A stretch of 64,000 nt of DNA from Bacteroidota bacterium (GTDB lineage Bacteria > Bacteroidota > Bacteroidia > Chitinophagales > Chitinophagaceae). The translations under genes were made by a program, and so were the position numbers. The notes beneath the pieces were generated by a model. The model was given only the letters and a program-made list of their open reading frames with translations. It was not told the origin of the DNA and made no database searches. The stretch covers positions 1 to 64,000 of the forward strand of contig VGGU01000007.1 in the NCBI GenBank assembly GCA_016868475.1. Reading direction: 5' to 3'. Shown here one piece after another: positions 9,864-19,243 of this stretch (positions are counted from its first letter, which is position 1; each line of letters starts with the position of its first letter).

Positions 9864-10022
9864 TTAATTAAGCGGAATTTCACTGGCTTTCTGAAAGTCA
9901 CTTTTTTTAGATCGCAACACCCAAATAAGCACTGCCGTAAAAAATAAAAAGAAAATTAGCAATGAACTAAGGCCAAAAACATCAATGCCGCTTACTTTTT
10001 CCAGGTAGTTAATGAATTTCAT
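9864..10022 (-). CDS. CcoQ/FixQ-like small membrane protein (52 aa, not in ORF track)
   Basis: Read manually: MKFINYLEKVSGIDVFGLSSLLIFFLFFTAVLIWVLRSKKSDFQKASEIPLN*; between ccoN-O and ccoP. Confidence 0.75.
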   Translation of the reverse strand: MKFINYLEKVSGIDVFGLSSLLIFFLFFTAVLIWVLRSKKSDFQKASEIPLN

Positions 10023-10037
10023 AGCCGGGTTTCTTTT

Positions 10038-12176
10038 TTATTGATTTACTGCAGCTTTCTGGGGCTCAGTGGTGATATCTCTACCTAGTTTTTGCAGGTA
10101 GGCGATCAAAGCAATTATTTCCAGATCAGCGTCCGTATTAATTTTTTCGTTCTTTAAATTGTTTACAATGGAATCGGCCTGACGTATCAGGTCTGCATTG
10201 GCTTGCTTGTCATATCCTTCGGGATAAGGAACTCCCAGCGTTTGCATTGCCCTGATTTTAGCAGCAGTAGAACCAGTATCTAACCGTTGATCAAATAACC
10301 AACCATAGGCAGGCATGAGTGAACCCGGCGACATAGATCGAGGTTCATACATATGATTGTAATGCCAAGAATCTGGGCGCTTCAATTTGGGAGATCCTTC
10401 GCGTGCCAAGTCGGGTCCGGAGCGCTTACTTCCCCATTGAAAAGGATGATCATACACAAACTCACCAGCCTTTGAATACTCACCATATCGGGCAACCTCG
10501 TCTCTAAAAGGACGGACCATTTGAGAGTGACAGGTATAACATCCCTCTCTGATATAGATATCCCTACCCTGCAATTCAAGCGGTGTATAAGGCTTGACGG
10601 CAGCAATGGTGGGTATATTTGATTTTACCAAGAATGTGGGAATAATCTGTACCAGGCCGCCAATAGAAACCAAAATCAAACTTAGCACCAGCATCATTAC
10701 TGGTTTTCTCTCGATTACTCTATGCCAATATTCTTTTTTATTTGATTCTATTTTGGCCAAGGGAGCTGCTTCCGCTGCTTCATCGCTTATAAAACTTCCT
10801 TTAGCAATGGTCTTAAATAAATTATACGTCATCATCAAAGCACCGGTCAAATACAAAGTACCCCCTATGCTTCGGGCGATGTACATGGGTATAATATTGG
10901 TTACCGTCTGTAAAAAGTCGTACTTGATCTGTCCTTCCGGAGTGAATTGTTTCCACATGGAAGCTTGTTCAAAACCAGCCCAATAAAGTGGAACTGCATA
11001 TAAAATAATACCGATTGTGCCTAACCAGAAGTGGTTGGTAGCTAATTTCTTTGAATATAGCTCCGTATTCCACATTTTGGGAATCAAGAAGTAAAGCACG
11101 GCAAAAGCCATAAACCCGTTCCATCCTAAGCCACCTATATGCACGTGAGCAATGGTCCAGTCACTGAAGTGAGAAATAGCATTTACATTTTTAAGACTTA
11201 ATAAGGGCCCCTCAAATGTGCTCATACCATAGCAAGTGATGGCCACAACCATGAACTTCAGTACCGGTTCTTCTCTTACTTTATCCCAAGCACCTCGCAA
11301 GGTGAACAACCCGTTAAGCATACCTCCCCAGCTTGGGGCAATCAACATAATGGAAAAAACAGTGCCTAAGGATTGAGCCCAATCAGGCAATGCAGTGTAT
11401 AATAAATGGTGAGGGCCTGCCCAAATGTAAATGAAGATAAGTGCCCAGAAGTGAACAATAGAAAGTCGGTAAGAGTACACCGGACGATTGGCAGCCTTTG
11501 GCAGAAAATAATACATGATACCCAGAATAGGTGTGGTTAGAAAGAATGCCACGGCATTATGTCCATACCACCATTGTACCAGCGCATCTTGTACTCCTGC
11601 ATACCAGCTGTAACTTTTGAATAGTGAAACAGGGATCTCGAAAGAGTTTACTATATGTAGCATGGCTACAGTTACCCAAGTGGCAATATAAAACCAGATA
11701 GCTACATAAAGCTGACGCTCTCTTCTTGTTAAAATAGTAGCAATCATGTTTATGCCAAATACCACCCACACCAGGGCAATGGCAATATCAATGGGCCATT
11801 CAAGTTCCGCATACTCTTTTCCGGTAGTGAACCCCAGTAGAAGGGTCACTGCTGCAGCCGCTATAATGGCTTGCCATCCCCAGAAATGGAGCCAGCTTAA
11901 TTTGTCACTGAACATGCGGGCTTTACACAAACGCTGCAATGAGTAATAAACTCCCATGAACATGGAATTTCCCACAAATGCAAAAATGATGGCATTGGTG
12001 TGCAAGGGGCGCATACGGCCAAAAGTGGTATACGAAAGATTTAGGGAACTACCAGGATAGTACATTTGGATAGCTGCCCAAAGACCGGCAATCATACCAA
12101 CAATGCCAAAAACTACCGTGGCAATTCCAAAAGCCTTTACAATTTTGTTGTCGTAATAAAATCTCTCTACTTGCAT
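10038..12176 (-). CDS. ccoNO: cbb3-type cytochrome c oxidase subunit I/II fusion (CcoN-CcoO)
   Basis: CcoN heme-copper core (HIGGLGWNGFMAF, QWWYGHNAVAFFLT) fused to CcoO (REGCYTCHSQMVRPFRDEVARYGEYS). Confidence 0.95.
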   Translation of the reverse strand: MQVERFYYDNKIVKAFGIATVVFGIVGMIAGLWAAIQMYYPGSSLNLSYTTFGRMRPLHTNAIIFAFVGNSMFMGVYYSLQRLCKARMFSDKLSWLHFWGWQAIIAAAAVTLLLGFTTGKEYAELEWPIDIAIALVWVVFGINMIATILTRRERQLYVAIWFYIATWVTVAMLHIVNSFEIPVSLFKSYSWYAGVQDALVQWWYGHNAVAFFLTTPILGIMYYFLPKAANRPVYSYRLSIVHFWALIFIYIWAGPHHLLYTALPDWAQSLGTVFSIMLIAPSWGGMLNGLFTLRGAWDKVREEPVLKFMVVAITCYGMSTFEGPLLSLKNVNAISHFSDWTIAHVHIGGLGWNGFMAFAVLYFLIPKMWNTELYSKKLATNHFWLGTIGIILYAVPLYWAGFEQASMWKQFTPEGQIKYDFLQTVTNIIPMYIARSIGGTLYLTGALMMTYNLFKTIAKGSFISDEAAEAAPLAKIESNKKEYWHRVIERKPVMMLVLSLILVSIGGLVQIIPTFLVKSNIPTIAAVKPYTPLELQGRDIYIREGCYTCHSQMVRPFRDEVARYGEYSKAGEFVYDHPFQWGSKRSGPDLAREGSPKLKRPDSWHYNHMYEPRSMSPGSLMPAYGWLFDQRLDTGSTAAKIRAMQTLGVPYPEGYDKQANADLIRQADSIVNNLKNEKINTDADLEIIALIAYLQKLGRDITTEPQKAAVNQ

Positions 12177-12196
12177 AAATAGCAGTTAAGGGTGGG

Positions 12197-12361
12197 TTAT
12201 TGTTTATGAGGGGATGATGTTTTTTTGTCTTCAAAAAGAATGCGAGAAGCAGGCGAAAAGTCGTCTTCAAACTGACCGGACTTGACGCCCCAGATAAAGG
12301 CAATTAAGAAAAATGCTGCCACAGAAATGCTCACTGCCAATAAAATGAATATTACGCTCAT
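12197..12361 (-). CDS. ccoS: cbb3-type oxidase assembly protein CcoS (54 aa, not in ORF track)
   Basis: Read manually: MSVIFILLAVSISVAAFFLIAFIWGVKSGQFEDDFSPASRILFEDKKTSSPHKQ*. Confidence 0.88.
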   Translation of the reverse strand: MSVIFILLAVSISVAAFFLIAFIWGVKSGQFEDDFSPASRILFEDKKTSSPHKQ

Positions 12362-12436
12362 TCAATAAAATGATTATACTAAATAAAGGTATTTAATAGC
12401 CTTATTTGGGGAGGGTAATGAAAGTCAGGAAAAAAA

Positions 12437-12450
12437 GTGATTTTAATCAA
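12437..12450 (-). promoter_or_regulatory. FNR-box-like TTGAT-TAAA-ATCAC upstream of ccoS/cbb3 operon
   Basis: Palindrome close to TTGAT-N4-ATCAA, between the P-ATPase 3' end and ccoS. Confidence 0.6.
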
Positions 12451-12458
12451 GTAATTTC

Positions 12459-14864
12459 TTAAAGGCGTAGCTGACGTGCCGCCAAATTACTGCTGCCAAA
12501 AGTGAGCAGTAAAATACTGATGGAACTGCTGGGCATTAAAATAGCGGCAATCAGTGGCGATAAATTGCCTTGAACTGCAAAATATAAACCTATGACATTG
12601 TAAACAATAGACAGGACGAAGCTTGCCATAACTATGCCCCGGTTCTTTTTACAGAGCTGGATAAACTGGTTGAGTTTAACTAATTTTTTTGCCTCAATAA
12701 TAGCATCACTAGAGGGGGTAAAGTTGTTGGATTGCTCACTTAAAGCTACCCCCACATCGGCCTGTTTGAGTGCTCCCGCATCATTAAGCCCATCTCCGAT
12801 CATCATCACCTTATCCCCCTTTTGTTGTAACGATTTGATATAAAGCAGCTTGTCTTCTGGTTGTTGATTGAACAGTAGGGTTGAAGAATGGTCTGTTAAC
12901 TGTTCCAAGGTTTCTCTTTCTGTGGGATTATCTCCTGAAAGAACAGAAATTTTATACTCCGACATTAATAGTTTTATCAGCCCGGGTATTTCATTGCGAT
13001 ATTGATTGCCAAACTTGAAAAATCCTAAATAAACATTTTCAATCTCTACATGCACCTGAGTACCTGCTGCAATGGAGTCTTGCGTTGATTGCTTTACAAA
13101 CGCTATTGAGCCCATCCGGATACGTTTTCCCTGAACAATTCCTTCTATACCCGCACCAACTTTCTCTAATTTATTCTCCACCTGAAGGTAATTATCAGGC
13201 CTAAGCCAATGTACTATGGCTTTGCTTAAAGGATGGGTGGATTGGTTGGCCAATGAAGAGATAAGCTGCTGCTCCTCCGTTGAAAGATCTTTTCCGATAA
13301 ATGCAACTTCTTGCTCTCCAGGTGCCGTTAAGGTGCCCGTTTTATCGAACACCAAATGATTGACCCCGGCAATAGACTCGATTGTTTCGGCATTGCGTAA
13401 AAAGAACTGATTGCGGGCCAAAATTGTTAGGATATTACCATTGGTAAAGGTGTTTGATAATAACAACGCACAGGGACAGGCAATAATAAAAATGGAAGTG
13501 ACGGCTGGCCAAAGTTTGGAGAGGTCCTCGCGCCACCAATAGGCTGCGGTGATAGCGGCAATTAAAAATACGATATAGGTGAAATAACGACTGAGTGCAT
13601 GAACAAAGGAATACTTTTTTGGAGTAGCTTTTTCCTGAAACTCCTCTCTGTTCCACAACTTGGTGAGGTAACTCTGCGCCACCTCTTTCACCACCAATAA
13701 TTCAATATTCCCTTCGGTTTGTTTTCCGCCGGCATACACAATTTCCCCCATCTCCTTCAACACCGGCATCGATTCTCCTGTAACAAAACTATAATCAATA
13801 AATGCTTTACCCTTTACTAAAATTCCATCGGCAGGAATTAACTCTTCCTGATGTATTAAAAGTGTATCATTAACACGTATATCAGGTAGTGCCGTGGGAA
13901 CTTGCTTCCCCTCTTTTAGCACCGCAACCGCCACTGGGAAATAGGAAGTATAATCCCTTTCAAACGAAAGCTGACGATAGGTCTTGTCTTGCAATATTCG
14001 TCCGGCCAGCATAAAAAAAACAATTCCGGTCATGGAATCAAAATAGCCCCCTCCTGTACCTTCCAACACCTCTATTACACTTCGTATAAATGTGATGATT
14101 ATCGCAAGGGCAATAGGGGCATCTATATTGAGATATTTGTGTTTTAAACTTTTCCAAGAAGCCTTATAAAAAGGCAGTGCTGAATAAAGAAATACCGGAA
14201 TGGCCAGGAACAGATTAGCCCACCGAAAAAGTTGAAGCATCCCCTCTTCACTGGTGTCTATGCCCAGGTATTCGGGAAAACTCATAAGCATGATATTGCC
14301 AAAGCAAAAACCGGCTACGCCAATTTGATATACCATTTGTTGGTCAAGGCCAGGTCTTTTGTTTCGAAGATCGCTTAAGCTGATATAAGGTTCGTATCCA
14401 ATGCCAGCCAAGGTTTCTGCTACTTTTCTCAAGCTGGTGGCTTTTTTTATCAGCACTATTTCTACCTCCTTTCGGGTAAAATTGACTTTGCTGGAAACCA
14501 CACCTGGGTTAATTCTATATAGATTTTCAAGTAGATAGAGGCAGGAACTGCAATGCATCTGCGGTAAGTAAAACGTAACATGTAACTGCTCCTCATTTTG
14601 AAAACTAATAAGCTGTTGGCTGATTTTCGTGTCGTCTAAAAAAGCAAACTTGTCTTCGCGAATCGGGATCTTAAGCGTAATTCCCGGATTTTGATTCAAA
14701 TCGTAATAATCACATAACTCGTGTTTGGACACTATTTGAAAAACCATCTTGCAACCTTCGCAACAAAATAATTTATTGTCCAGTTTAATTCTATCGTTTG
14801 CACAAGGCTCCCCACAGTGATAGCAGCTAGCAGTTGTATGGGTATAGTGAAAGTTTGAAATCAT
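12459..14864 (-). CDS. CcoI/CopA2-type copper-translocating P-type ATPase
   Basis: CYHCGEPC and FCCEGCKMVF N-terminal metal site, MHCSSC HMA, IIACPCALLLSN, DKTGTLT; likely start MISNFHY inside ORF 12459..14897. Confidence 0.92.
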   Translation of the reverse strand: MISNFHYTHTTASCYHCGEPCANDRIKLDNKLFCCEGCKMVFQIVSKHELCDYYDLNQNPGITLKIPIREDKFAFLDDTKISQQLISFQNEEQLHVTFYLPQMHCSSCLYLLENLYRINPGVVSSKVNFTRKEVEIVLIKKATSLRKVAETLAGIGYEPYISLSDLRNKRPGLDQQMVYQIGVAGFCFGNIMLMSFPEYLGIDTSEEGMLQLFRWANLFLAIPVFLYSALPFYKASWKSLKHKYLNIDAPIALAIIITFIRSVIEVLEGTGGGYFDSMTGIVFFMLAGRILQDKTYRQLSFERDYTSYFPVAVAVLKEGKQVPTALPDIRVNDTLLIHQEELIPADGILVKGKAFIDYSFVTGESMPVLKEMGEIVYAGGKQTEGNIELLVVKEVAQSYLTKLWNREEFQEKATPKKYSFVHALSRYFTYIVFLIAAITAAYWWREDLSKLWPAVTSIFIIACPCALLLSNTFTNGNILTILARNQFFLRNAETIESIAGVNHLVFDKTGTLTAPGEQEVAFIGKDLSTEEQQLISSLANQSTHPLSKAIVHWLRPDNYLQVENKLEKVGAGIEGIVQGKRIRMGSIAFVKQSTQDSIAAGTQVHVEIENVYLGFFKFGNQYRNEIPGLIKLLMSEYKISVLSGDNPTERETLEQLTDHSSTLLFNQQPEDKLLYIKSLQQKGDKVMMIGDGLNDAGALKQADVGVALSEQSNNFTPSSDAIIEAKKLVKLNQFIQLCKKNRGIVMASFVLSIVYNVIGLYFAVQGNLSPLIAAILMPSSSISILLLTFGSSNLAARQLRL

Positions 14865-14924
14865 GCAAGTGACGAAAATAGGCGCCCTTATTTCCAAGCG
14901 TGATGAGCAAGTTCATAAAATAAG

Positions 14925-14938
14925 CTGATTTTTATCAA
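14925..14938. promoter_or_regulatory. FNR-box-like CTGAT-TTTT-ATCAA in divergent P-ATPase / REC-CRP promoter region
   Basis: Near-perfect TTGAT-N4-ATCAA; perfect -7 element TAGTTTTG at 14955-14962 on the + side. Confidence 0.6.
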
Positions 14939-14982
14939 AGTGTCCGTTTTTTAGTAGTTTTGAAAGGTAATACCCTGGTTAG

Positions 14983-16044
14983 ATGTCGCAAAAAACAATC
15001 CTCATTATCGACGATAATGCGGACATACGAGAAAATACAGCAGAGATTCTTTCCTTGGCAGGATATAAAACAACCATGGCTGAAAATGGGAAAAAAGGCA
15101 TTGAGTTGGCCCTGACCCAAAAACCCGATCTGATTGTGTGCGATATCATGATGCCCGAGTTGGATGGATACGGGGTCTTGCACTTACTAAGAAAAAATCC
15201 TGAAACCGAAGATATTCCACTCATTTTCTTGACTGCAAAAGCAGAACGCAGTGATTTGCGCAAAGGCATGGAAATGGGAGCAGACGATTATGTAACCAAG
15301 CCATTCGAAGAGATTGAGCTTATGAATGCCATTGAGTCTCGCCTTCGCAAGTACGAAACGCTGAACAAACGATACCACCCTAATGGGAAAGGATTAAGTG
15401 AATTTTCCAATGATCTTCGGAAAAATGGGCTATTTAATTTTAATCCGGAAAAGTACAATGCAGAACTGTATGCAAAAAAGCAGGTGATTTATTCTGAGGG
15501 TAAACGATCCCGCTATCTTTATTATATTGTTCGGGGTAAGGTAAAGGGTTTTAAAACACATGATGATGGCAAGGAGTATATCACTGATCTGTATAGTGAT
15601 GGAGATTTTCTGGGTTACCCTTCATTGATTGACGAAACCAATTACATTGATACTGCTGTAGCTTTGGAAGACACAGAAATTGTACAGTTACCGCGAGAGG
15701 AGTTTCTGGAACTGATCGAGTGCAATATCCAGGTAGCCACTAAGTTTATAAGGATAGTAGCACAAAACATGAAGGAGAAGGAAGAACGATTGCTAAGCCT
15801 TGCTTATAGTTCTTTACGCAAACGAGTGGCCAAGGCGCTGGTAGATATTCATCAAAAATTCAATAACACCGATAACAATACGCGCATTGCGATCTCCCGC
15901 GAGGACATTGCTCATTATGTGGGCACCGCCACGGAGTCCTTGATAAGAACCCTAAGTGATTTTAAATCGGAGAAATTGATTGAAATCAAAGAAGGAAAGA
16001 TTATCATCATTCAGTTAGAAAAACTAAAGAACCTCTTGTATTGA
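14983..16044 (+). CDS. response regulator: REC + cyclic-nucleotide-binding-like + HTH_Crp (FNR/CRP-family)
   Basis: REC acidic pocket (IIDDN, VCDIMMPELDG, TKPF); cNMP fold (YIVRGKVKGFKTHDDGKEYITDLYSDGDFLG); HTH ISREDIAHYVGTATESLIRTLSDF. Confidence 0.92.
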   Translation: MSQKTILIIDDNADIRENTAEILSLAGYKTTMAENGKKGIELALTQKPDLIVCDIMMPELDGYGVLHLLRKNPETEDIPLIFLTAKAERSDLRKGMEMGADDYVTKPFEEIELMNAIESRLRKYETLNKRYHPNGKGLSEFSNDLRKNGLFNFNPEKYNAELYAKKQVIYSEGKRSRYLYYIVRGKVKGFKTHDDGKEYITDLYSDGDFLGYPSLIDETNYIDTAVALEDTEIVQLPREEFLELIECNIQVATKFIRIVAQNMKEKEERLLSLAYSSLRKRVAKALVDIHQKFNNTDNNTRIAISREDIAHYVGTATESLIRTLSDFKSEKLIEIKEGKIIIIQLEKLKNLLY

Positions 16045-16806
16045 TCAGTTGATTGTCCGAAGCCCTCTGGAATTTGTTACACGAGCAATACGACGCGTTA
16101 AAGCAATCCAAACTACATCTGTTTTTTCAATCAAATCAGGATTGACCATTTTATTCCATTGCGCATTGTAAGTGAATGACCAAGTAATATTCTTAGACGT
16201 TTTTCCTGCCACACCCAGCAACATACGATTACCAAGCATTGGAGTTTTGTGAGGAACCAAGCGAAAAGAATAGAAAAATTCATTTCCTACATTAATACTG
16301 ATTTTTTGCGTCTTGATGCTGAGAAGAGGAATGTTGCACAGCAGGCGATACCGTGTCCTCAAATCAAATTGCTGCTGGAGGCGATTAATTACACTTCCGT
16401 TTTGCCTGTAAATTCTAGCTTCTGTTCTAAAGCGATGATGGATAGTTGAGAGCCAAAGCGAATGTTCAGTATTGAGTTCCTGAAATGGACGAAATTCTAA
16501 AACATTATTGGAACCCTTCCCTATGTGATAAAAGAATGCAATTCCCGAAGCCCCATTTAGTTTTTTTGTGATTGGATAGCCTAAACTTGCACGTACCAAC
16601 CATTGGGAAAAACGAGAAATATTATCAGCAGTTCTAAAGCCAGCATCGGTAAAAAGCGTGTACTTGTTAGAAATGACAAGTTGATTATAGTACTGAAACC
16701 ATTGTTGGTTGCTGTACGATTTGCTATTTTGAGATAGACAGCTATAACCAGCAAGATGAAAGATCATCAAGAATAAACTCTGTGCTATAAATTTCCAACT
16801 TTTCAA
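16045..16806 (-). CDS. DUF2490-like outer-membrane beta-barrel protein
   Basis: Signal peptide, W/F-Q-Y..N..DAGFR pattern and alternating beta strands typical of DUF2490. Confidence 0.6.
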   Translation of the reverse strand: MKSWKFIAQSLFLMIFHLAGYSCLSQNSKSYSNQQWFQYYNQLVISNKYTLFTDAGFRTADNISRFSQWLVRASLGYPITKKLNGASGIAFFYHIGKGSNNVLEFRPFQELNTEHSLWLSTIHHRFRTEARIYRQNGSVINRLQQQFDLRTRYRLLCNIPLLSIKTQKISINVGNEFFYSFRLVPHKTPMLGNRMLLGVAGKTSKNITWSFTYNAQWNKMVNPDLIEKTDVVWIALTRRIARVTNSRGLRTIN

Positions 16807-16829
16807 GGCCCTGCTACTTTAGCATATTA

Positions 16830-17741
16830 TTAATCGTGCCTTGCCCCTTGCATAACTCTGAAAATATGCAACAAATGAGGGAACACTGCCTCCATGCTTT
16901 CGGCAGCTCCCTTTGTAGAGCCAGGCAATGCCATAACTAGCGTGTTATTAATCAGCCCTACTACACTTCGCGACAACATAGAATAGGGAGTGCGTTGCTG
17001 ACCAAAGGATCTAATGGCTTCCTCTATGCCAGGCACTCTTTTTTGCAACAGCGGTATAATGGTTTCTGGTGTAACATCACGAGGCGAAAGGCCGGTACCC
17101 CCAGTAAAGATTACCAAGTTGATGTCCTGCGCAACATAAGCATGTAGCCGCTCGCTAATCACTTCCTTCTCATCGGGAATGATGATATAGTCGCTCAATT
17201 CAACTTTGCAAGATTGTAATTTTTCTATAATAGCTTTTCCGGCCCGATCTACCTTGCCTCCTTTGGAAATTGAATCGCTGCACACAATAACCACAGCCTT
17301 TAAACCACTGATCTCTTTTATAGGGAAATCACTTTTTCCTCCTTTTTTTTCTAGCAGTTTAATCTTTTCAATACTGATATGTTTATCTATTGGCTTAAGC
17401 ATATCATACATGGTCAATGCTACTACCGAAGCAGTATGCATGGCTTCTACTTCCACCCCCGTTTTGTAAATAGTGTGAATCTCTGCTTCTATAACTATGT
17501 CAAGCTCTTCTATGCGGTACCTAATTTGAGTAAATTCTATTGGCAAGGGATGACAATCCGGAATCATGTCACTGGTTCGCTTTGCGGCAAATAGCCCTGC
17601 CGTTTTAGCCATTTCAAAAACATCCCCTTTAGGAACACGTTTTTCCGTAACCGCCAATATAGTTTCCTTGACACTCACCTTCACTATAGCTTGCGCGATG
17701 GCCTTTCGAAGGGTTGTGCTTTTATGTGTAATATCAATCAT
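16830..17741 (-). CDS. bifunctional molybdenum cofactor biosynthesis protein MoaC/MoaB
   Basis: MoaC half (MAKTAGLFAAKRTSDMIPDCHPLPI...GVEVEAMHTASVVALTMYDMLK) fused to MogA/MoaB half (SDSISKGGKVDRAG...FTGGTGLSPRDVTPE). Confidence 0.93.
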   Translation of the reverse strand: MIDITHKSTTLRKAIAQAIVKVSVKETILAVTEKRVPKGDVFEMAKTAGLFAAKRTSDMIPDCHPLPIEFTQIRYRIEELDIVIEAEIHTIYKTGVEVEAMHTASVVALTMYDMLKPIDKHISIEKIKLLEKKGGKSDFPIKEISGLKAVVIVCSDSISKGGKVDRAGKAIIEKLQSCKVELSDYIIIPDEKEVISERLHAYVAQDINLVIFTGGTGLSPRDVTPETIIPLLQKRVPGIEEAIRSFGQQRTPYSMLSRSVVGLINNTLVMALPGSTKGAAESMEAVFPHLLHIFRVMQGARHD

Positions 17742-17973
17742 GTTTAGAACTGATGTTTATTATTTTTACCGGGCAATGCTGAGCTGCTAAATTAAATGCT
17801 TTCCATTCATGGGCGTGAAAAGTGGTAGAATAAAATCCTTTTTTATTGATTGCCCGTACCAATGTGGCTTTTCCGTCTTTTTGAGACATTCTCCACTTTT
17901 CAGGATAAACCTCCACACAGGCATTGCAGCCAATGCACTTTTCTCTTTGTTGAGTAACCGTAAACTGTTTCAT
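17734..17973 (-). CDS. mono-cluster [4Fe-4S] ferredoxin
   Basis: CIGCNACVEVYP...QHCPVKII. Confidence 0.85.
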   Translation of the reverse strand: MKQFTVTQQREKCIGCNACVEVYPEKWRMSQKDGKATLVRAINKKGFYSTTFHAHEWKAFNLAAQHCPVKIINISSKHD

Positions 17974-19217
17974 GAATCAACAATTTTAAAAAGCTTATCA
18001 GATGGCCTTATTTTTTGACTGACTTTTATCGAGAAATGCTGCCCCTTTTTAACGGTTTCCACTTCCTGGTCTGCAACTCTGATTTCATCAACAATGGTTT
18101 CCAAATAGCCTAAGGAGGGACCCGTAATCATGATTTTATTCCCGATGGATAAGGCGTGCGACTCAACCACAAACTCTCCTATCCCTGATTTAGTGAAGTA
18201 TTTGACACCTTTACCAATATATATTCTCTTTTGCGTTGCAGCTGAACCATGGATAGCAGACCATTCACCCATTTTTCTTCCTAAATAATAACCATCCCAA
18301 AATCCACGATTATAGACTGTAGCTAATTCTTCTATCCAGATTTTTACTTTTTCTTGGTTATAGGAACCTGCTGCAATTGCATCAAGAGCTTGGCGGTAAC
18401 ACTTGGTTGTTTTATAAACATAATCGGGCGCCCTGCCTCTACCTTCAATTTTGATAACCGATATTCCGATTTCAACAATTTTATCTAAGAAATCTATGGT
18501 GCATAGATCTTTTGCCGACATGATGTATTGGTTGTCTATGGCCAATTCAAATCCGTCCTCTTTATCGGTTACCAGATATTCCCTTCTGCAATTTTGTATG
18601 CAAGCACCTCGGTTAGCCGAACTGTTGTGCGTGTGCAAGCTTAAATAGCATTTGCCTGAAATTGCCATACATAAAGCACCATGAGAAAAGATCTCAATTT
18701 TTAGCAAGTTCCCTGAAGGCCCTTTGATTTTCCGTAATGCTATTTCTTTTATTATTTGTGCAACTTGACTTAAGGTAAGCTCACGGGCTAGTACAATCAG
18801 ATCGGCAAACTGGCTATAAAACTCAACAGTTTCGATGTTAGAAACATTGGCCTGTGTGGAAATATGAACCGGAATACCCATTTTTTTACAATAGGAAATA
18901 ACTGCAAGGTCAGCAGCAATGATAGCATCAATTTTTGCTTCTTTTGCTTTTTGTACAATCTCCTGCATCAAGCGAAGATCGTAGTCGTATAAAATGGTAT
19001 TTAGTGTTAAATAAGCTTTTTTATTGTGCTCCCTAGCAATCTCAGCAATGTTAGGCAAATCGTCTACTCCAAAATTGTAACTGGAACGGGTTCGCATGTT
19101 CAACTGTTCAACACCAAAATAAAAGGCATCGCAGCCGCCTTGAATGGCAGCCATTAAGCTTTCAAAAGAGCCCACCGGCGCCAATAATTCCGTGTTGTTC
19201 ATTTTCGTTTTTTTCAC
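17970..19217 (-). CDS. peptidase U32 family protein (TrhP/UbiU-like superfamily)
   Basis: ELLAPVGSFESLMAAIQGGCDAFYFG; conserved Cys pattern GALCMAISGKC...RGACIQNCRREY. Confidence 0.88.
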   Translation of the reverse strand: MKKTKMNNTELLAPVGSFESLMAAIQGGCDAFYFGVEQLNMRTRSSYNFGVDDLPNIAEIAREHNKKAYLTLNTILYDYDLRLMQEIVQKAKEAKIDAIIAADLAVISYCKKMGIPVHISTQANVSNIETVEFYSQFADLIVLARELTLSQVAQIIKEIALRKIKGPSGNLLKIEIFSHGALCMAISGKCYLSLHTHNSSANRGACIQNCRREYLVTDKEDGFELAIDNQYIMSAKDLCTIDFLDKIVEIGISVIKIEGRGRAPDYVYKTTKCYRQALDAIAAGSYNQEKVKIWIEELATVYNRGFWDGYYLGRKMGEWSAIHGSAATQKRIYIGKGVKYFTKSGIGEFVVESHALSIGNKIMITGPSLGYLETIVDEIRVADQEVETVKKGQHFSIKVSQKIRPSDKLFKIVDS

Positions 19218-19243
19218 AAACGCTGGTTAATTGGAAAATTATG

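Noticed and set aside
17734-17973. Apparent missing fourth Cys in ferredoxin motif CIGCNACVEVYP
   Set aside because: Mono-cluster ferredoxins use CxxCxxC plus a distant CP; QHCP supplies the fourth ligand
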